Part shown: piece after piece, positions 1 to 7,702 of the stretch
Numbering within the stretch: position 1 is the first letter of the stretch
Layout of the letters: every line of letters begins with the position of its first letter
Origin: Planctomycetota bacterium
GTDB lineage: Bacteria; Planctomycetota; UBA1135; UBA2386
Reading direction: 5' to 3'
Assembly: GCA_020425885.1 (NCBI GenBank)
Contig: JAGQRA010000842.1
Span: 1 to 22,203 of the forward strand
DNA length: 22,203 nt
Translations under genes and position numbers: made by a program
Notes under the pieces: model-generated
What the model was told of the DNA's origin: nothing
Database searches by the model: none
What the model saw: the letters and a program-made list of their open reading frames with translations, nothing else

Positions 1-75
1 CGGCGAAGACGCCATCCTTTAGCGAGCGCCATAATCGCGCCGCAGCGGCGTCAGGCGGCGCGTCGCGGAATGCTC

Positions 76-93
76 GGCGGCCGAGAGGCCGCC
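76..93. terminator. GC-rich hairpin, possible terminator of an upstream gene
   Basis: A perfect 7-bp stem (GGCGGCC / GGCCGCC) closes a GAGA tetraloop, which is of the stable GNRA class. There is no T-tract after it on either strand, so it is not a classical intrinsic terminator. The first 22 bases can be read as the end of a + strand gene stopping at TAG 20-22, but too little is visible to call that gene. Terminator function is inference; a structured 5' or 3' UTR element is equally possible. Confidence 0.35.
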
Positions 94-162
94 TCCGCTT
101 CCGCGCGCTTGCCTTCCTTGCTGCGACACGATTCTGACGCCCGCTACATCGGTGTCGGGTGT

Positions 163-218
163 GTCTTGGTGTCTTGGTGTCTTGGTGTCTTGGTGTCTTG
201 GTGTGTCGGTGCCTTGGT
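163..218. repeat. 8-bp tandem repeat, five perfect and two degenerate units
   Basis: The unit GTCTTGGT is repeated perfectly five times at 163-202, followed by two degenerate units (GTGTCGGT, GCCTTGGT) to 218. The array ends 25 bp before the ATG of the cyclophilin gene, so it occupies that gene's likely promoter or leader. Because the unit is 8 bp, copy-number change would alter promoter spacing rather than a protein. It is much less GC-rich than the surroundings. The opposite strand reads as CCAAGACA-type repeats. Confidence 0.9.
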
Positions 219-243
219 GGTCGTGGGGTGCTAAGGTGCGGCG

Positions 244-1035
244 ATGTCGACCTCTGGACGTGTCGTTCTGTGCTCGTTGCTCGTCGGGTTGGTCGCCGGG
301 GTGCCGGCGCAGGGGCGCAAGAGTTCTCGGGGCAAGGGCAAGGAGGATGTGGTCGAGCGGCCCGTGGATGATGCGGTCACCAAGAAGGACAAGGCGATCG
401 TCGCGGTCGACAAGTTCATCAAGAAGAAGGTGAGCACGAAACGGCAGGACTGGAAGAGTGCGATGGCGGCGCCGCCGGAGCTGAAGTTCGCCGACGATCG
501 CGACTACTTCTGGCACGTCGAGACCGACAAGGGATTGCTGAAGATCCGGCTGTTCCCCGACTCGGCGCCGCGGCATGTCGCCAGCACGGTCTACCTGTCG
601 CGGGCCGGGTTCTACGACGGTCTGGTGTTCCCGCGGGTGCTGAAGAACTTCATGGCGCAGGGCGGCAGCCCGACGAACACCACGGCGGGCAACGCCGGCT
701 ACAACCTCGATCACGAGTTCGACGACAAGCGCAAGCACGTCGGGCCGGGAACCCTCAGCGCGGCCAACTCGGGGGCCCCGAACACCGACGGCTCGCAGTT
801 CTTCCTGACGTTCGTGCCGTGCGAGCATCTCGACGGCAAGCACACGGTCTACGGCCAGGTCGTCGATCTCGAGGCCTCGACCCCGGTGTTGAAGGCGATC
901 GAGGCCTGCGGTGTCGCCAGCGATGCCGAGAAGATGGCGACGCCACCGAAGATCGTCCGCACCTGGATCACGGTGGCGGAGCGCGAGGTCGTGAAGGAGG
1001 CCGAGAAGAAGGACGGCAAGGACGCCGACAGCTGA
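244..1035 (+). CDS. Exported cyclophilin-type peptidyl-prolyl cis-trans isomerase
   Basis: 263 residues. Residues 1-23 form a signal peptide (hydrophobic 7-20, ending PAQ-G), followed by a Lys/Arg-rich spacer to about residue 75. Residues 88-246 are a cyclophilin domain. Visible hallmarks are FPRVLKNFMAQGG (Arg131 and Gln139 as the catalytic pair), GSQFF (183-187) and LDGKHTVYGQV (His200). The family isomerises Xaa-Pro bonds to help proteins fold; with the signal peptide it should act in the periplasm-like compartment. The tail after 246 is a charged Lys/Glu segment. The ATG at 244 is preceded by AAGGTG at a workable spacing and directly by an 8-bp tandem repeat. Part of its 3' end (951-989) recurs exactly at 3094-3132. 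The fold assignment is firm; substrates are unknown. Confidence 0.93.
   Translation: MSTSGRVVLCSLLVGLVAGVPAQGRKSSRGKGKEDVVERPVDDAVTKKDKAIVAVDKFIKKKVSTKRQDWKSAMAAPPELKFADDRDYFWHVETDKGLLKIRLFPDSAPRHVASTVYLSRAGFYDGLVFPRVLKNFMAQGGSPTNTTAGNAGYNLDHEFDDKRKHVGPGTLSAANSGAPNTDGSQFFLTFVPCEHLDGKHTVYGQVVDLEASTPVLKAIEACGVASDAEKMATPPKIVRTWITVAEREVVKEAEKKDGKDADS
951..989 (+). repeat. 39-bp direct repeat, copy 1 (inside the cyclophilin gene)
   Basis: These 39 bases encode the end of the cyclophilin domain (IVRTWITVAEREV region) and recur without mismatch at 3094-3132, about 2.1 kb downstream in the same orientation. Confidence 0.92.
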
Positions 1036-1263
1036 ATCGGGGGCGGATCGCCGCCGCGTAGCGACACGGCGCTGCGAGTGATCGAGCCGCGTGAGGGTCC
1101 TCGCTCTCGGGCGACTGCGCCCAGTGGCGACGCACGGAACTCCGCCGACCTGCCTCCCGTGAGCCTTGCTCGGGTGAAGGGTTCGTGGTACTCCAAGCAG
1201 AGCGTGCATCGATGATGTGCCGGGGTTCGCCGTGGTGCGGTGGTCGAGGACGCGATTGCGCAC

Positions 1264-1270
1264 AAGGAGG
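1264..1270 (+). promoter_or_regulatory. Strong Shine-Dalgarno site that sets the start at 1277
   Basis: AAGGAGG lies 6 nt before ATG 1277. The reading frame is open further upstream (an ATG at 1217), but the ribosome site and the position of the zinc-ribbon cysteines right after 1277 make 1277 the start. Confidence 0.85.
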
Positions 1271-1276
1271 AGCCAG

Positions 1277-3064
1277 ATGGTCGAGTTCTGTCCTGAGTGT
1301 GGTGCCAGCCGCCGCAGCGACAGCCGTTGTGCCGAGTGTGGCCACATCGCGCCGCAGCCGCGGCGATCCGCGCGAACCTCGCGCCGAACGGTAGCCGGGG
1401 CGAAAGCCACGCGCCGCTCCGCCCGCGGTGCGAAGCGGCGGAGCCGCAGTGGCTCCACCGGGGCCGTTGGCTGGATCGCGGCCGCGATCGGACTCGGCAT
1501 CGCTGTGCTCTGCTTCGGCTATCTCTGGCCGCAGGCCGGTGGCGCGGTGGTGGAGGCGACGATGGGAGGCCGGACGGCGTCCATCGCCGAGGATGCGGCG
1601 AAGGAAGGCGTCGCAAGTGCCTCACCGCCACTCGTGCGCCGAACCGAGGCGCGGCCGTTCGCCGCGCTCGCGCATGTGCGCATCGATTCGTTCGAGCCGC
1701 TGCGCCAATGGCCGGTCATCGGCGCGATCGGCAAGGCGCTCGAGCGCCAGCCCGGCGCCGACCCGGCTGCGATCGGCGGGTTCGTCGAGGCAGTGGAAGC
1801 GCTGCCACGGCCGCTGGAACTCGATCTCACGATGATCGATGCACAGAACTACGCGGTCGTGCTGCGGCTGCCGAGCCGCGAACGGCGCGTGCTGCCGCTG
1901 ATGGCGAAGAATACCGGTGTGAAGCCGCAGGAGACCGCATTCGACGGCGGCGCCGTCGGTCGCTGCATGACGCCGTTCGGCATGCTCTTCGAGGCGGTCA
2001 TCGGCGACACCGACCACTGCGTGCTGTTCGAGGGCCGAGCGGCCCGCTCCGCGGATGCGGTGACGTGGATGACGCGCCACTTCGGGAGCATGCCGACGCT
2101 CGAGCCGGCGGCGCAGAGCCGTTGGGACGCCTTGGCCGGAGGCGGAGTGCGTTGCTACGTCGCGACCAGGCGACTCTTGCCCGCAGGTGCGAAGTTGCTG
2201 GATGGTCCGCTCCTGCAGGGACTGCTCGGCGATTCCAGCCTGGACGTCGGGTTGTGCTTGCGCATGGACAAGGGGCACGTCGTGACCGAATGCCTTGCCG
2301 ACATCGGCGCCCGAGGCAGCATGCTCGGTGATCTCGCGAAAGGGGCCGCGCTGTCGCGGCTCGTCGCCTGGCTGCCGCCCGACGCGCAGGAGTTCATGGC
2401 GTACGCGGTGGATGTCGACGCCGTCGATGCTCTGCTGGAACTGCCGGTCGTGAAGGCGAGCCTGGCCCGCGAACCGAGCCTGCGGGCACTGCACGGCTTC
2501 CTGACGGGCTCATGGGACGGTCACTGCGCAACGGTCAGCAAGCCGGTCAGCGCCGCGGATGCGCTCGACGCGGACGCCGAGGTGCCGATCGTGCTGTTGC
2601 TCGGGGCGGAAGATGCACCGAAGGCACTGACGCAGGCCTTGCGGGGTTTCGAGACCCGGCCGGTCGAAGACCTGAAGGACAGCGGCACGGCGGTCGCCAT
2701 GGTCGACGAGAACGATGCACCGGTCCTGCTCTTCGTGGCGCGCGGCGACGTCATTTGGGCCGCGGGCGCAGACCCGGGCAGTCGTGAGCTGTTGCGCGCC
2801 AGCCTGGCGACCGCTGGACGCGGTTCCCTGCCAAGCACCTTCCTCGGTCGGCTGACCTCACCGCTGCCTGCAGCAACGCTCGGCGTCGTGCTGTCGTCGG
2901 ACCTCGGCAAGCTGGCAGACAGGGTGATGCTACGCCAGCTGACGGGGCGTCGGACTTCGGACCTCGAGCGGGAGATCGCCGAAGCCTTGCAGCACACCGA
3001 CGCTACCTACGCGATGTGGATCGCCGTCGACGGCTCGGGGCTGCATTGCCGCGTGACCTATTGA
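1277..3064 (+). CDS. Zinc-ribbon, single-TM protein with a large extracytoplasmic domain of unknown function
   Basis: 595 residues. The N-terminus is a compact zinc ribbon: CPEC (Cys5, Cys8) and CAEC (Cys18, Cys21). A strongly basic linker (29-58) follows, then one membrane helix (about 64-84). With no signal peptide and a basic cytoplasmic side, the ribbon should be inside the cell and the remaining 500 residues outside the inner membrane. That large part alternates predicted strands and helices and looks like a duplicated alpha/beta module; the arrangement reminds me of DUF3352-type proteins, without certainty. It sits 224 bp upstream of the kinase gene on the same strand. The ribbon may bind a partner or nucleic acid, but no function can be assigned. 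Confidence 0.8.
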   Translation: MVEFCPECGASRRSDSRCAECGHIAPQPRRSARTSRRTVAGAKATRRSARGAKRRSRSGSTGAVGWIAAAIGLGIAVLCFGYLWPQAGGAVVEATMGGRTASIAEDAAKEGVASASPPLVRRTEARPFAALAHVRIDSFEPLRQWPVIGAIGKALERQPGADPAAIGGFVEAVEALPRPLELDLTMIDAQNYAVVLRLPSRERRVLPLMAKNTGVKPQETAFDGGAVGRCMTPFGMLFEAVIGDTDHCVLFEGRAARSADAVTWMTRHFGSMPTLEPAAQSRWDALAGGGVRCYVATRRLLPAGAKLLDGPLLQGLLGDSSLDVGLCLRMDKGHVVTECLADIGARGSMLGDLAKGAALSRLVAWLPPDAQEFMAYAVDVDAVDALLELPVVKASLAREPSLRALHGFLTGSWDGHCATVSKPVSAADALDADAEVPIVLLLGAEDAPKALTQALRGFETRPVEDLKDSGTAVAMVDENDAPVLLFVARGDVIWAAGADPGSRELLRASLATAGRGSLPSTFLGRLTSPLPAATLGVVLSSDLGKLADRVMLRQLTGRRTSDLEREIAEALQHTDATYAMWIAVDGSGLHCRVTY

Positions 3065-3093
3065 CGCTCTCGACCGGTAGCCACTGCCGCCGA

Positions 3094-3132
3094 GATCGTC
3101 CGCACCTGGATCACGGTGGCGGAGCGCGAGGT
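3094..3132 (+). pseudogene. 39-bp direct repeat, copy 2: relic of a cyclophilin gene 3' end
   Basis: This matches 951-989 base for base. It keeps the same reading frame (IVRTWITVAEREV) and runs on through unrelated codons to about 3319 without a start or any cyclophilin core. Bases 3079-3093 are loosely similar to those before copy 1. It lies between the zinc-ribbon gene and the kinase gene. The simplest reading is a decayed remnant of a tandem duplication or gene conversion. A regulatory role shared with copy 1 is less likely. Confidence 0.6.
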
Positions 3133-3288
3133 GGCGAGGGATGAGAACGTGAACGGTGGTGGGGGTGGCGCGGGCGAGCCGCGCAAGAAGGAGTTCGAGC
3201 GTCGGACCCCGCTCGCACGGCTCGAAGGGGGGTGCAGGTGGTGGGACGTCGGATTGCTTTCCTCCTCCTCATCATCTGAGATCTGGCC

Positions 3289-6200
3289 ATGCTCGACGAA
3301 TCGCAGCGGGAACGTCTGAGGACCTTGTTCTCGGCGGGGGTCGATCGTCCGCCAAGCCAACGGGCGGCGTTCGTGGCCGCGGCGTGTCCGGACGATCCCG
3401 AGGTCCGGCGAGAGCTGGCCGAACTGCTCGACGTCGCCGACTCCGGCGGCGCGGACGCGGTGACAATGCCGGTTTCGCTGCCGCTCACGCCGGGTGCATC
3501 CGACCCTGCAGTCGGCCCCGGTGGCTCCGGGCAGACCCCGCGCATCGCCGGCTACGAGCAGTTCGAGGCGATCGCCGAAGGCGGCATGGGCGAGGTCTAC
3601 CGCGCTCAGCAGCTGCGACCGGTCAGGCGCACCGTCGCGATCAAGGTGATCAAGAAGGGCATGGAGTCGGAGGCCGTGCTGCGCCGGTTCGAAGCCGAGC
3701 AGCAGGCGCTGGCGCTGATGAATCACCCCTACGTCGCGAAGGTGCACGACGCCGGCCGCGATGATGCGGGTCGACCGTTCCTGGTCATGGAGTTCGTGTC
3801 CGGCGTGCCGATCAACGAGTTCTGCGAACGTGAACGGCTGTCGCTCGACGATCGGCTGCAGCTGTTCTGCAAAATCTGCCACGCTGTCGAGCACGCGCAT
3901 CGGCGCGGCGTGCTGCACCGCGATCTCAAGCCGTCCAACATCCTGGTCGAACGCGTCGGCGACGAGGTGCTGCCGAAGGTCATCGACTTCGGCATCGCCA
4001 AGGCGCTGCAGGGCCCGCTCGGCGAGCAGTCGATCCACACCGTCGACGGCAGCATGTTGGGCACACCCGAGTACATGAGTCCGGAGCAGGTGCTCGGCGC
4101 CGTATCCCAGATCGATACGCGCACCGACGTCTACGCGCTCGGCGTGATCCTCTACGAGCTTGTCACCGGGGAGCTGCCGTTCCCGTCGGAGCGCCTGCGC
4201 GAGGCAGGCATCTACGAGTTCGGCCGCATGGTCCGCGAGGAGGTGCCGCCGAAGCCGAGCAGGCGCACCCACAGCGGCGCCGGGCAGGGGGTGGCAGCGT
4301 CACACACGGCGCAATGGGCGCGGCGCCTGACCGGCGACCTCGACTGGATCGTGATGCAGGCGATCGACAAGGAGCCGGACCGCCGCTACGACTCGCCGCG
4401 CGCGCTGGCGGTCGACGTCGAGAACTTCCTGCTGCACCGCCCGGTCAGCGCCGGGCCGCCGACGGCCACGTACCGGCTGCGCAAGTTCGTACGCCGCTAC
4501 CGCTTCCAGGTGGCGTCGACCGCGCTGGTGCTGGCCTCCGTCCTCGTCGGCGGCGGCGTCGCCGCCTGGCTCGCGGTGCAGAACGCGGCGTTGGCCAGCG
4601 AGAAGGGAGAGGTGGCGGCGCGCGAGGCCGAGGAACGCCGCAAGGCCGTCGCCTTGGCCGAGGAGAAGTCGCAGCTGCTCGAGCAGCAGACCGCGCTGGT
4701 CGCCGACCTCGAGACGGTGAGTTCGTTCCAGGCCGGACTGCTGTCCGAGCTGGATCAGGGCGGACTCGCCGCTTCGATCCGCGCCGGCGTTCTCGAAGAG
4801 GCGCGCAACGTCTACGCGGCATCCCGGTTCGAGGACTCCGCCGCGCGCATGGCGCAGCTCGAGGACCTGCTGGCCGGAGTCCAGTTTCCGAATCTCGCCC
4901 TGAAGACGTTGCAGGACAATCTGTTCGACCCTGCGCTCGCGACGCTCGACAAGGACTTCGCCGATCGGCCGCAGGTGCGGGCCCGGCTGCTGCACGCGAT
5001 CGGATGGGCGCAGGAAGGGGTCGGCCTGCTCGATCAGGCCGAGCAGCCGCTGCGGCAGTCGCTGGCGATCTGGCGCGAGCAGCTCGGCGACGAGCACATC
5101 GAGACGCTGCGGGCCTGGAACCACCTCGGCCTGCTGCTCACCGCCAAGGCCGAGCACGAGGAGGCCGAGGTCACCTTCCGCACGGTCAGCGAACTCCGGG
5201 GAAAGGTGCTCGGTGCGGATCATCCCGACACCCTGCAGTCGCTGCACGACCTCGCCAACCTGCTGAAGGACCTGGGCCGGCTCGAAGAGGCCCAGACGCT
5301 GTGCGAGCGCGTGCTGCGCGATCGGCGGCGTGTGCTCGGGGATGACGACGTGGAGACCGTACGGACGCAGGCGAACCTGGCGTTCATCCTGATCGCCCGC
5401 GAGGACTTCGCGGCGGCGCGGCCGCTGCTCGAGGACATCGTCGGCCGCAGCCGCGCGGTGTTCGGTGACAGCCATCCGGACGTGATGCTGATGGACAGTC
5501 AGTACGGCACGCTGCTCGGCAAACTCGGCGAGCGGCAGGAGGCCGAACGCTACCTGCGTCAGGCCGCCGAGGGCGCGAGGTCCCTGCTCGGCAATGATCA
5601 CTACTACACGCTCGCGTTCGCCAACAACCACGCCAGCCTGCTGCAGGACCTGGGCCGTTTCGACGAGGCCCAGCGGGTGCTAGTCGAGGCTGCGGCCGGG
5701 GCCCGGCGCGTGTTCGGCGCACGACATCCCAACACGCTGATCGTGACCTTCAATCTGGCCAACGTGCTGCGGCGCCTCGGCCGGCACGAAGAGGCGGCGC
5801 CGCACTACCGCGCGGCCCACGAGGGCGCCGTCGGGTTGTACGGCCCCGATTCCCCGCAGGCCCTGCAGATGCTGAACGGACTGGCGCTCAACAGCCACCA
5901 GAACGGGGATCTCGACGAGGCCGAGCGGGCGTACCTCGAAGTCCTCGAGCGCGCGCGCACGGCCTTCGGGCCGACGCACCCACGCGTGTTGCAGGTGATG
6001 AACGCGCTCGGCGGCCTGTGCGAGATGCGCGGCCAGTACGAGGAAGCCGTCGTGCGGTACCGCGAGGTGCTGGCGATCCGCGAGGCTGCCGGCAACGACG
6101 ACGAAGACGTGCTCACGGTGGTGCACAATCTGGGCTCCGCCCTCGGGCAGGCGGGGCAGGGCGACGAAGCCGAGGCGATGCTGCGCCGCGCCGTCACCGG

Positions 6201-6762
6201 CAGGGAACGCTTGCTCGGCAAGGCTCATCCCGACACTGGTTCCTCCTACTACGCGCTGGCCACCATGCTGCCCGGCCGCGGCCACCCTGAGGAGGCGCAG
6301 GTTCTGATCCGCGCGGCGCTGACGGGCTGGACCGAGGTCTTCGGTATGGCCCACGAGAAGACGGCCAAGGCCGCCATCGCCTATGCGCAGATCGCCATTC
6401 CGCTGCTCGACTCCGGAGCCGTCGCGGCAGACGCGCTCCAGGTCCTGGCGTCCCATGAAAGCGGCGTGCGCGAGGTCGAGTCGGGAACGCGGCTCGCGCG
6501 CTTCCTGCACGGTCTGGGACGGCTGCGCGTGCGGCAGGGCGGCGACGAGCAGAGTGCCTCGCTGTTGGCGGCGGGTACCCGCAACCTGCTGCAGGCCGAG
6601 GCGACGTTGGCCGCCGCCGATGACCTGCGACCAGGCGAGCTCGGGAACCTGCGCACATCGATCGCGCGCGCGTATTCCGCGTGGCAAGAAGTGGCACCAC
6701 GAGCGGGGCACCAACAGCGCGCCGAGGAGTGGGCGCAGAAGGCTGCGGCGACGCCGCGCTGA
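3289..6762 (+). CDS. Transmembrane Ser/Thr protein kinase with long C-terminal TPR array
   Basis: 1157 residues. Residues 1-55 match the short helical lead-in common to this kinase type (PPSQRAAFVAAACPDDPEVR). The Hanks-type kinase domain spans about 91-385: glycine loop AEGGMGEVY (96-104), catalytic Lys119 (VAIK), HRDLKPSN (210-217, an RD kinase), DFG (233-235) and GTPEYMSPE (258-266). All key residues are present, so it should be active. A membrane helix (about 407-430) and a short coiled coil (431-475) follow. Residues from about 560 to 1060 carry roughly a dozen 42-residue kinesin-light-chain-type TPRs with the recurring HPDTL / LGRLEEAQ pattern. The topology is kinase inside and TPRs outside, where they may bind proteins. 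The start has no clear ribosome site. Such kinases often sit beside an ECF sigma factor; none is present here. Confidence 0.95.
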   Translation: MLDESQRERLRTLFSAGVDRPPSQRAAFVAAACPDDPEVRRELAELLDVADSGGADAVTMPVSLPLTPGASDPAVGPGGSGQTPRIAGYEQFEAIAEGGMGEVYRAQQLRPVRRTVAIKVIKKGMESEAVLRRFEAEQQALALMNHPYVAKVHDAGRDDAGRPFLVMEFVSGVPINEFCERERLSLDDRLQLFCKICHAVEHAHRRGVLHRDLKPSNILVERVGDEVLPKVIDFGIAKALQGPLGEQSIHTVDGSMLGTPEYMSPEQVLGAVSQIDTRTDVYALGVILYELVTGELPFPSERLREAGIYEFGRMVREEVPPKPSRRTHSGAGQGVAASHTAQWARRLTGDLDWIVMQAIDKEPDRRYDSPRALAVDVENFLLHRPVSAGPPTATYRLRKFVRRYRFQVASTALVLASVLVGGGVAAWLAVQNAALASEKGEVAAREAEERRKAVALAEEKSQLLEQQTALVADLETVSSFQAGLLSELDQGGLAASIRAGVLEEARNVYAASRFEDSAARMAQLEDLLAGVQFPNLALKTLQDNLFDPALATLDKDFADRPQVRARLLHAIGWAQEGVGLLDQAEQPLRQSLAIWREQLGDEHIETLRAWNHLGLLLTAKAEHEEAEVTFRTVSELRGKVLGADHPDTLQSLHDLANLLKDLGRLEEAQTLCERVLRDRRRVLGDDDVETVRTQANLAFILIAREDFAAARPLLEDIVGRSRAVFGDSHPDVMLMDSQYGTLLGKLGERQEAERYLRQAAEGARSLLGNDHYYTLAFANNHASLLQDLGRFDEAQRVLVEAAAGARRVFGARHPNTLIVTFNLANVLRRLGRHEEAAPHYRAAHEGAVGLYGPDSPQALQMLNGLALNSHQNGDLDEAERAYLEVLERARTAFGPTHPRVLQVMNALGGLCEMRGQYEEAVVRYREVLAIREAAGNDDEDVLTVVHNLGSALGQAGQGDEAEAMLRRAVTGRERLLGKAHPDTGSSYYALATMLPGRGHPEEAQVLIRAALTGWTEVFGMAHEKTAKAAIAYAQIAIPLLDSGAVAADALQVLASHESGVREVESGTRLARFLHGLGRLRVRQGGDEQSASLLAAGTRNLLQAEATLAAADDLRPGELGNLRTSIARAYSAWQEVAPRAGHQQRAEEWAQKAAATPR

Positions 6763-6812
6763 ACGGTCGGCGTGTTCCCGTTCGCCTTTGCGGTGGCGAT
6801 TGCTGCATTCCG

Positions 6813-6838
6813 GCGGCCATCGCGGCGAAGATGGCCGC
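6813..6838. promoter_or_regulatory. 9-bp perfect hairpin abutting the GTG start of the SRPBCC gene
   Basis: GCGGCCATC (6813-6821) pairs perfectly with GATGGCCGC (6830-6838) around an 8-nt loop. The stem ends at the base before GTG 6839 and occupies the place of the ribosome-binding site; no Shine-Dalgarno sequence is visible. It may end kinase transcripts (although it has no T-tract) or limit translation of the next gene. The structure is seen in the sequence; the role is inference. Confidence 0.5.
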
Positions 6839-7348
6839 GTGAGGACCTGGCAGCTGCGATCCCGGCTCTGGATTCCGCGCCCGCCGGACGAGGTGTTCCC
6901 GTTCTTCGCTGCGGCCGAGAACCTGAGTCGCCTGACGCCGCCTTGGCTGCGCTTCCGAATCGAGTCGCCGACGCCGATCCCGATGGGGGACGGCGCGTTG
7001 ATCGACTACCGCATCGGCGTGCGCGGCGTGCCGATGCGCTGGCGGACGCGGATCGCGGCCTGGGACCCGCCGCACCGCTTCGTCGACGAGCAGCTGCGTG
7101 GTCCCTACGCGCGGTGGCACCATACCCACACGTTCACGGCGCGGGACGGAGGCACCGAGCTCGGCGATCTGGTCGACATGCGCCCGCGCGGCGGTCCGCT
7201 CGCCGGTCTGCTGATGGCGGCCATCGTGCGCCGCGACGTCGAGCGCATCTTCCGCTATCGCAGCCGCGTGATGGCCGAGCTGTTCGGTGGCGATCCGGCC
7301 GCTGCCGAGCTCTCATGGCATGGCGCGACCCATGTTCCGAAGACATGA
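6839..7348 (+). CDS. SRPBCC-fold (START-like) ligand-binding protein
   Basis: 169 residues from GTG 6839. The N-terminus (WIPRPPDEVFPFFAAAENL, then LTPPWLRFRI) and the conserved stretch WRTRIAAWDPPHRFVDEQLR followed by GPYARWHHTHTF mark the SRPBCC_3 / COG4276-type family, whose members are about 150-170 residues. The fold is a helix-grip with a hydrophobic cavity; ligands of this subfamily are not established. There is no signal peptide, so it should be cytoplasmic. ATG codons upstream lie in other frames or inside the kinase gene, and the family's usual N-terminus begins right after this GTG. It lies 76 bp after the kinase gene on the same strand, separated by the hairpin at 6813-6838. Confidence 0.87.
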   Translation: MRTWQLRSRLWIPRPPDEVFPFFAAAENLSRLTPPWLRFRIESPTPIPMGDGALIDYRIGVRGVPMRWRTRIAAWDPPHRFVDEQLRGPYARWHHTHTFTARDGGTELGDLVDMRPRGGPLAGLLMAAIVRRDVERIFRYRSRVMAELFGGDPAAAELSWHGATHVPKT

Positions 7349-7702
7349 CCTCGGCCCTGATGCAGCCGGAAGACCATGATCGTGCGGAAGCAGCTCGAGA
7401 CCATGGCGATGTCGGGCAGGGCGCCTGGAACGTGCCGTTGCCGTTGCCGAGCAGGACCGCGACGGTATTGCCGGGAGAGGACGGACCAGGGCACGGGACC
7501 ATAGCGGATCCCCGAGACCGCGAGCCTCTCGTGCCGTCGACGTCCTTCCCGCCGATGCTTGCCGCCAAGGCACCGAACGCACCCGCACCCTGTTCGTCGC
7601 CTCGTGGCCCCGAGCAGCGGCTGCGCGGTATGTAGGCGCGGCCTTCCGCCCGCGCTATGGTTCCTGCGTCGGAGCCTCCGCTCCCCCGGAACGAGCTCTC
7701 GA
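7349..7702 (-). pseudogene. Gene-free stretch with an antisense relic of an FG-GAP/VCBS-repeat protein
   Basis: No intact gene lies here. On the - strand, about 7430-7480 encodes NTVAVLLGNGNGTFQAP, the textbook ending of an FG-GAP (VCBS) repeat. Immediately after it, in the next frame, LPDIAMVSSCFRTIMVF resembles the DIVVVNSCSNTVSVLL start of another repeat. The roughly 28 residues that normally lie between are missing and the frame shifts, so this looks like a decayed piece of a surface propeller protein. It has no start or stop of its own. The rest of the stretch (about 7570-7702) only holds the leader of the patatin gene. The motif is seen; the relic origin is inferred. Confidence 0.4.
7687..7694 (+). 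promoter_or_regulatory. CGGAACGA motif 8 nt before the patatin start
   Basis: The 8-mer CGGAACGA ends 8 nt before ATG 7703. The same 8-mer stands at exactly the same distance before the downstream chaperone-like gene (9767-9774). It may be a weak shared ribosome site (GGAA / ACGA) or a control element; chance cannot be excluded. Confidence 0.4.

Noticed and set aside
163..218. CRISPR-like array
   Set aside because: The units are 8 bp and directly abutting with no spacers, so it is a simple tandem repeat.
1109..1122. Short hairpin GGGCG-ACTG-CGCCC after the cyclophilin gene
   Set aside because: Only 5 bp and no T-tract; expected by chance in sequence this GC-rich, so not called a terminator.
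19..1500. Long - strand open frame (493 codons) over the cyclophilin gene
   Set aside because: It includes the translated octamer repeat and Arg-rich sequence; the cyclophilin on the + strand is unambiguous.
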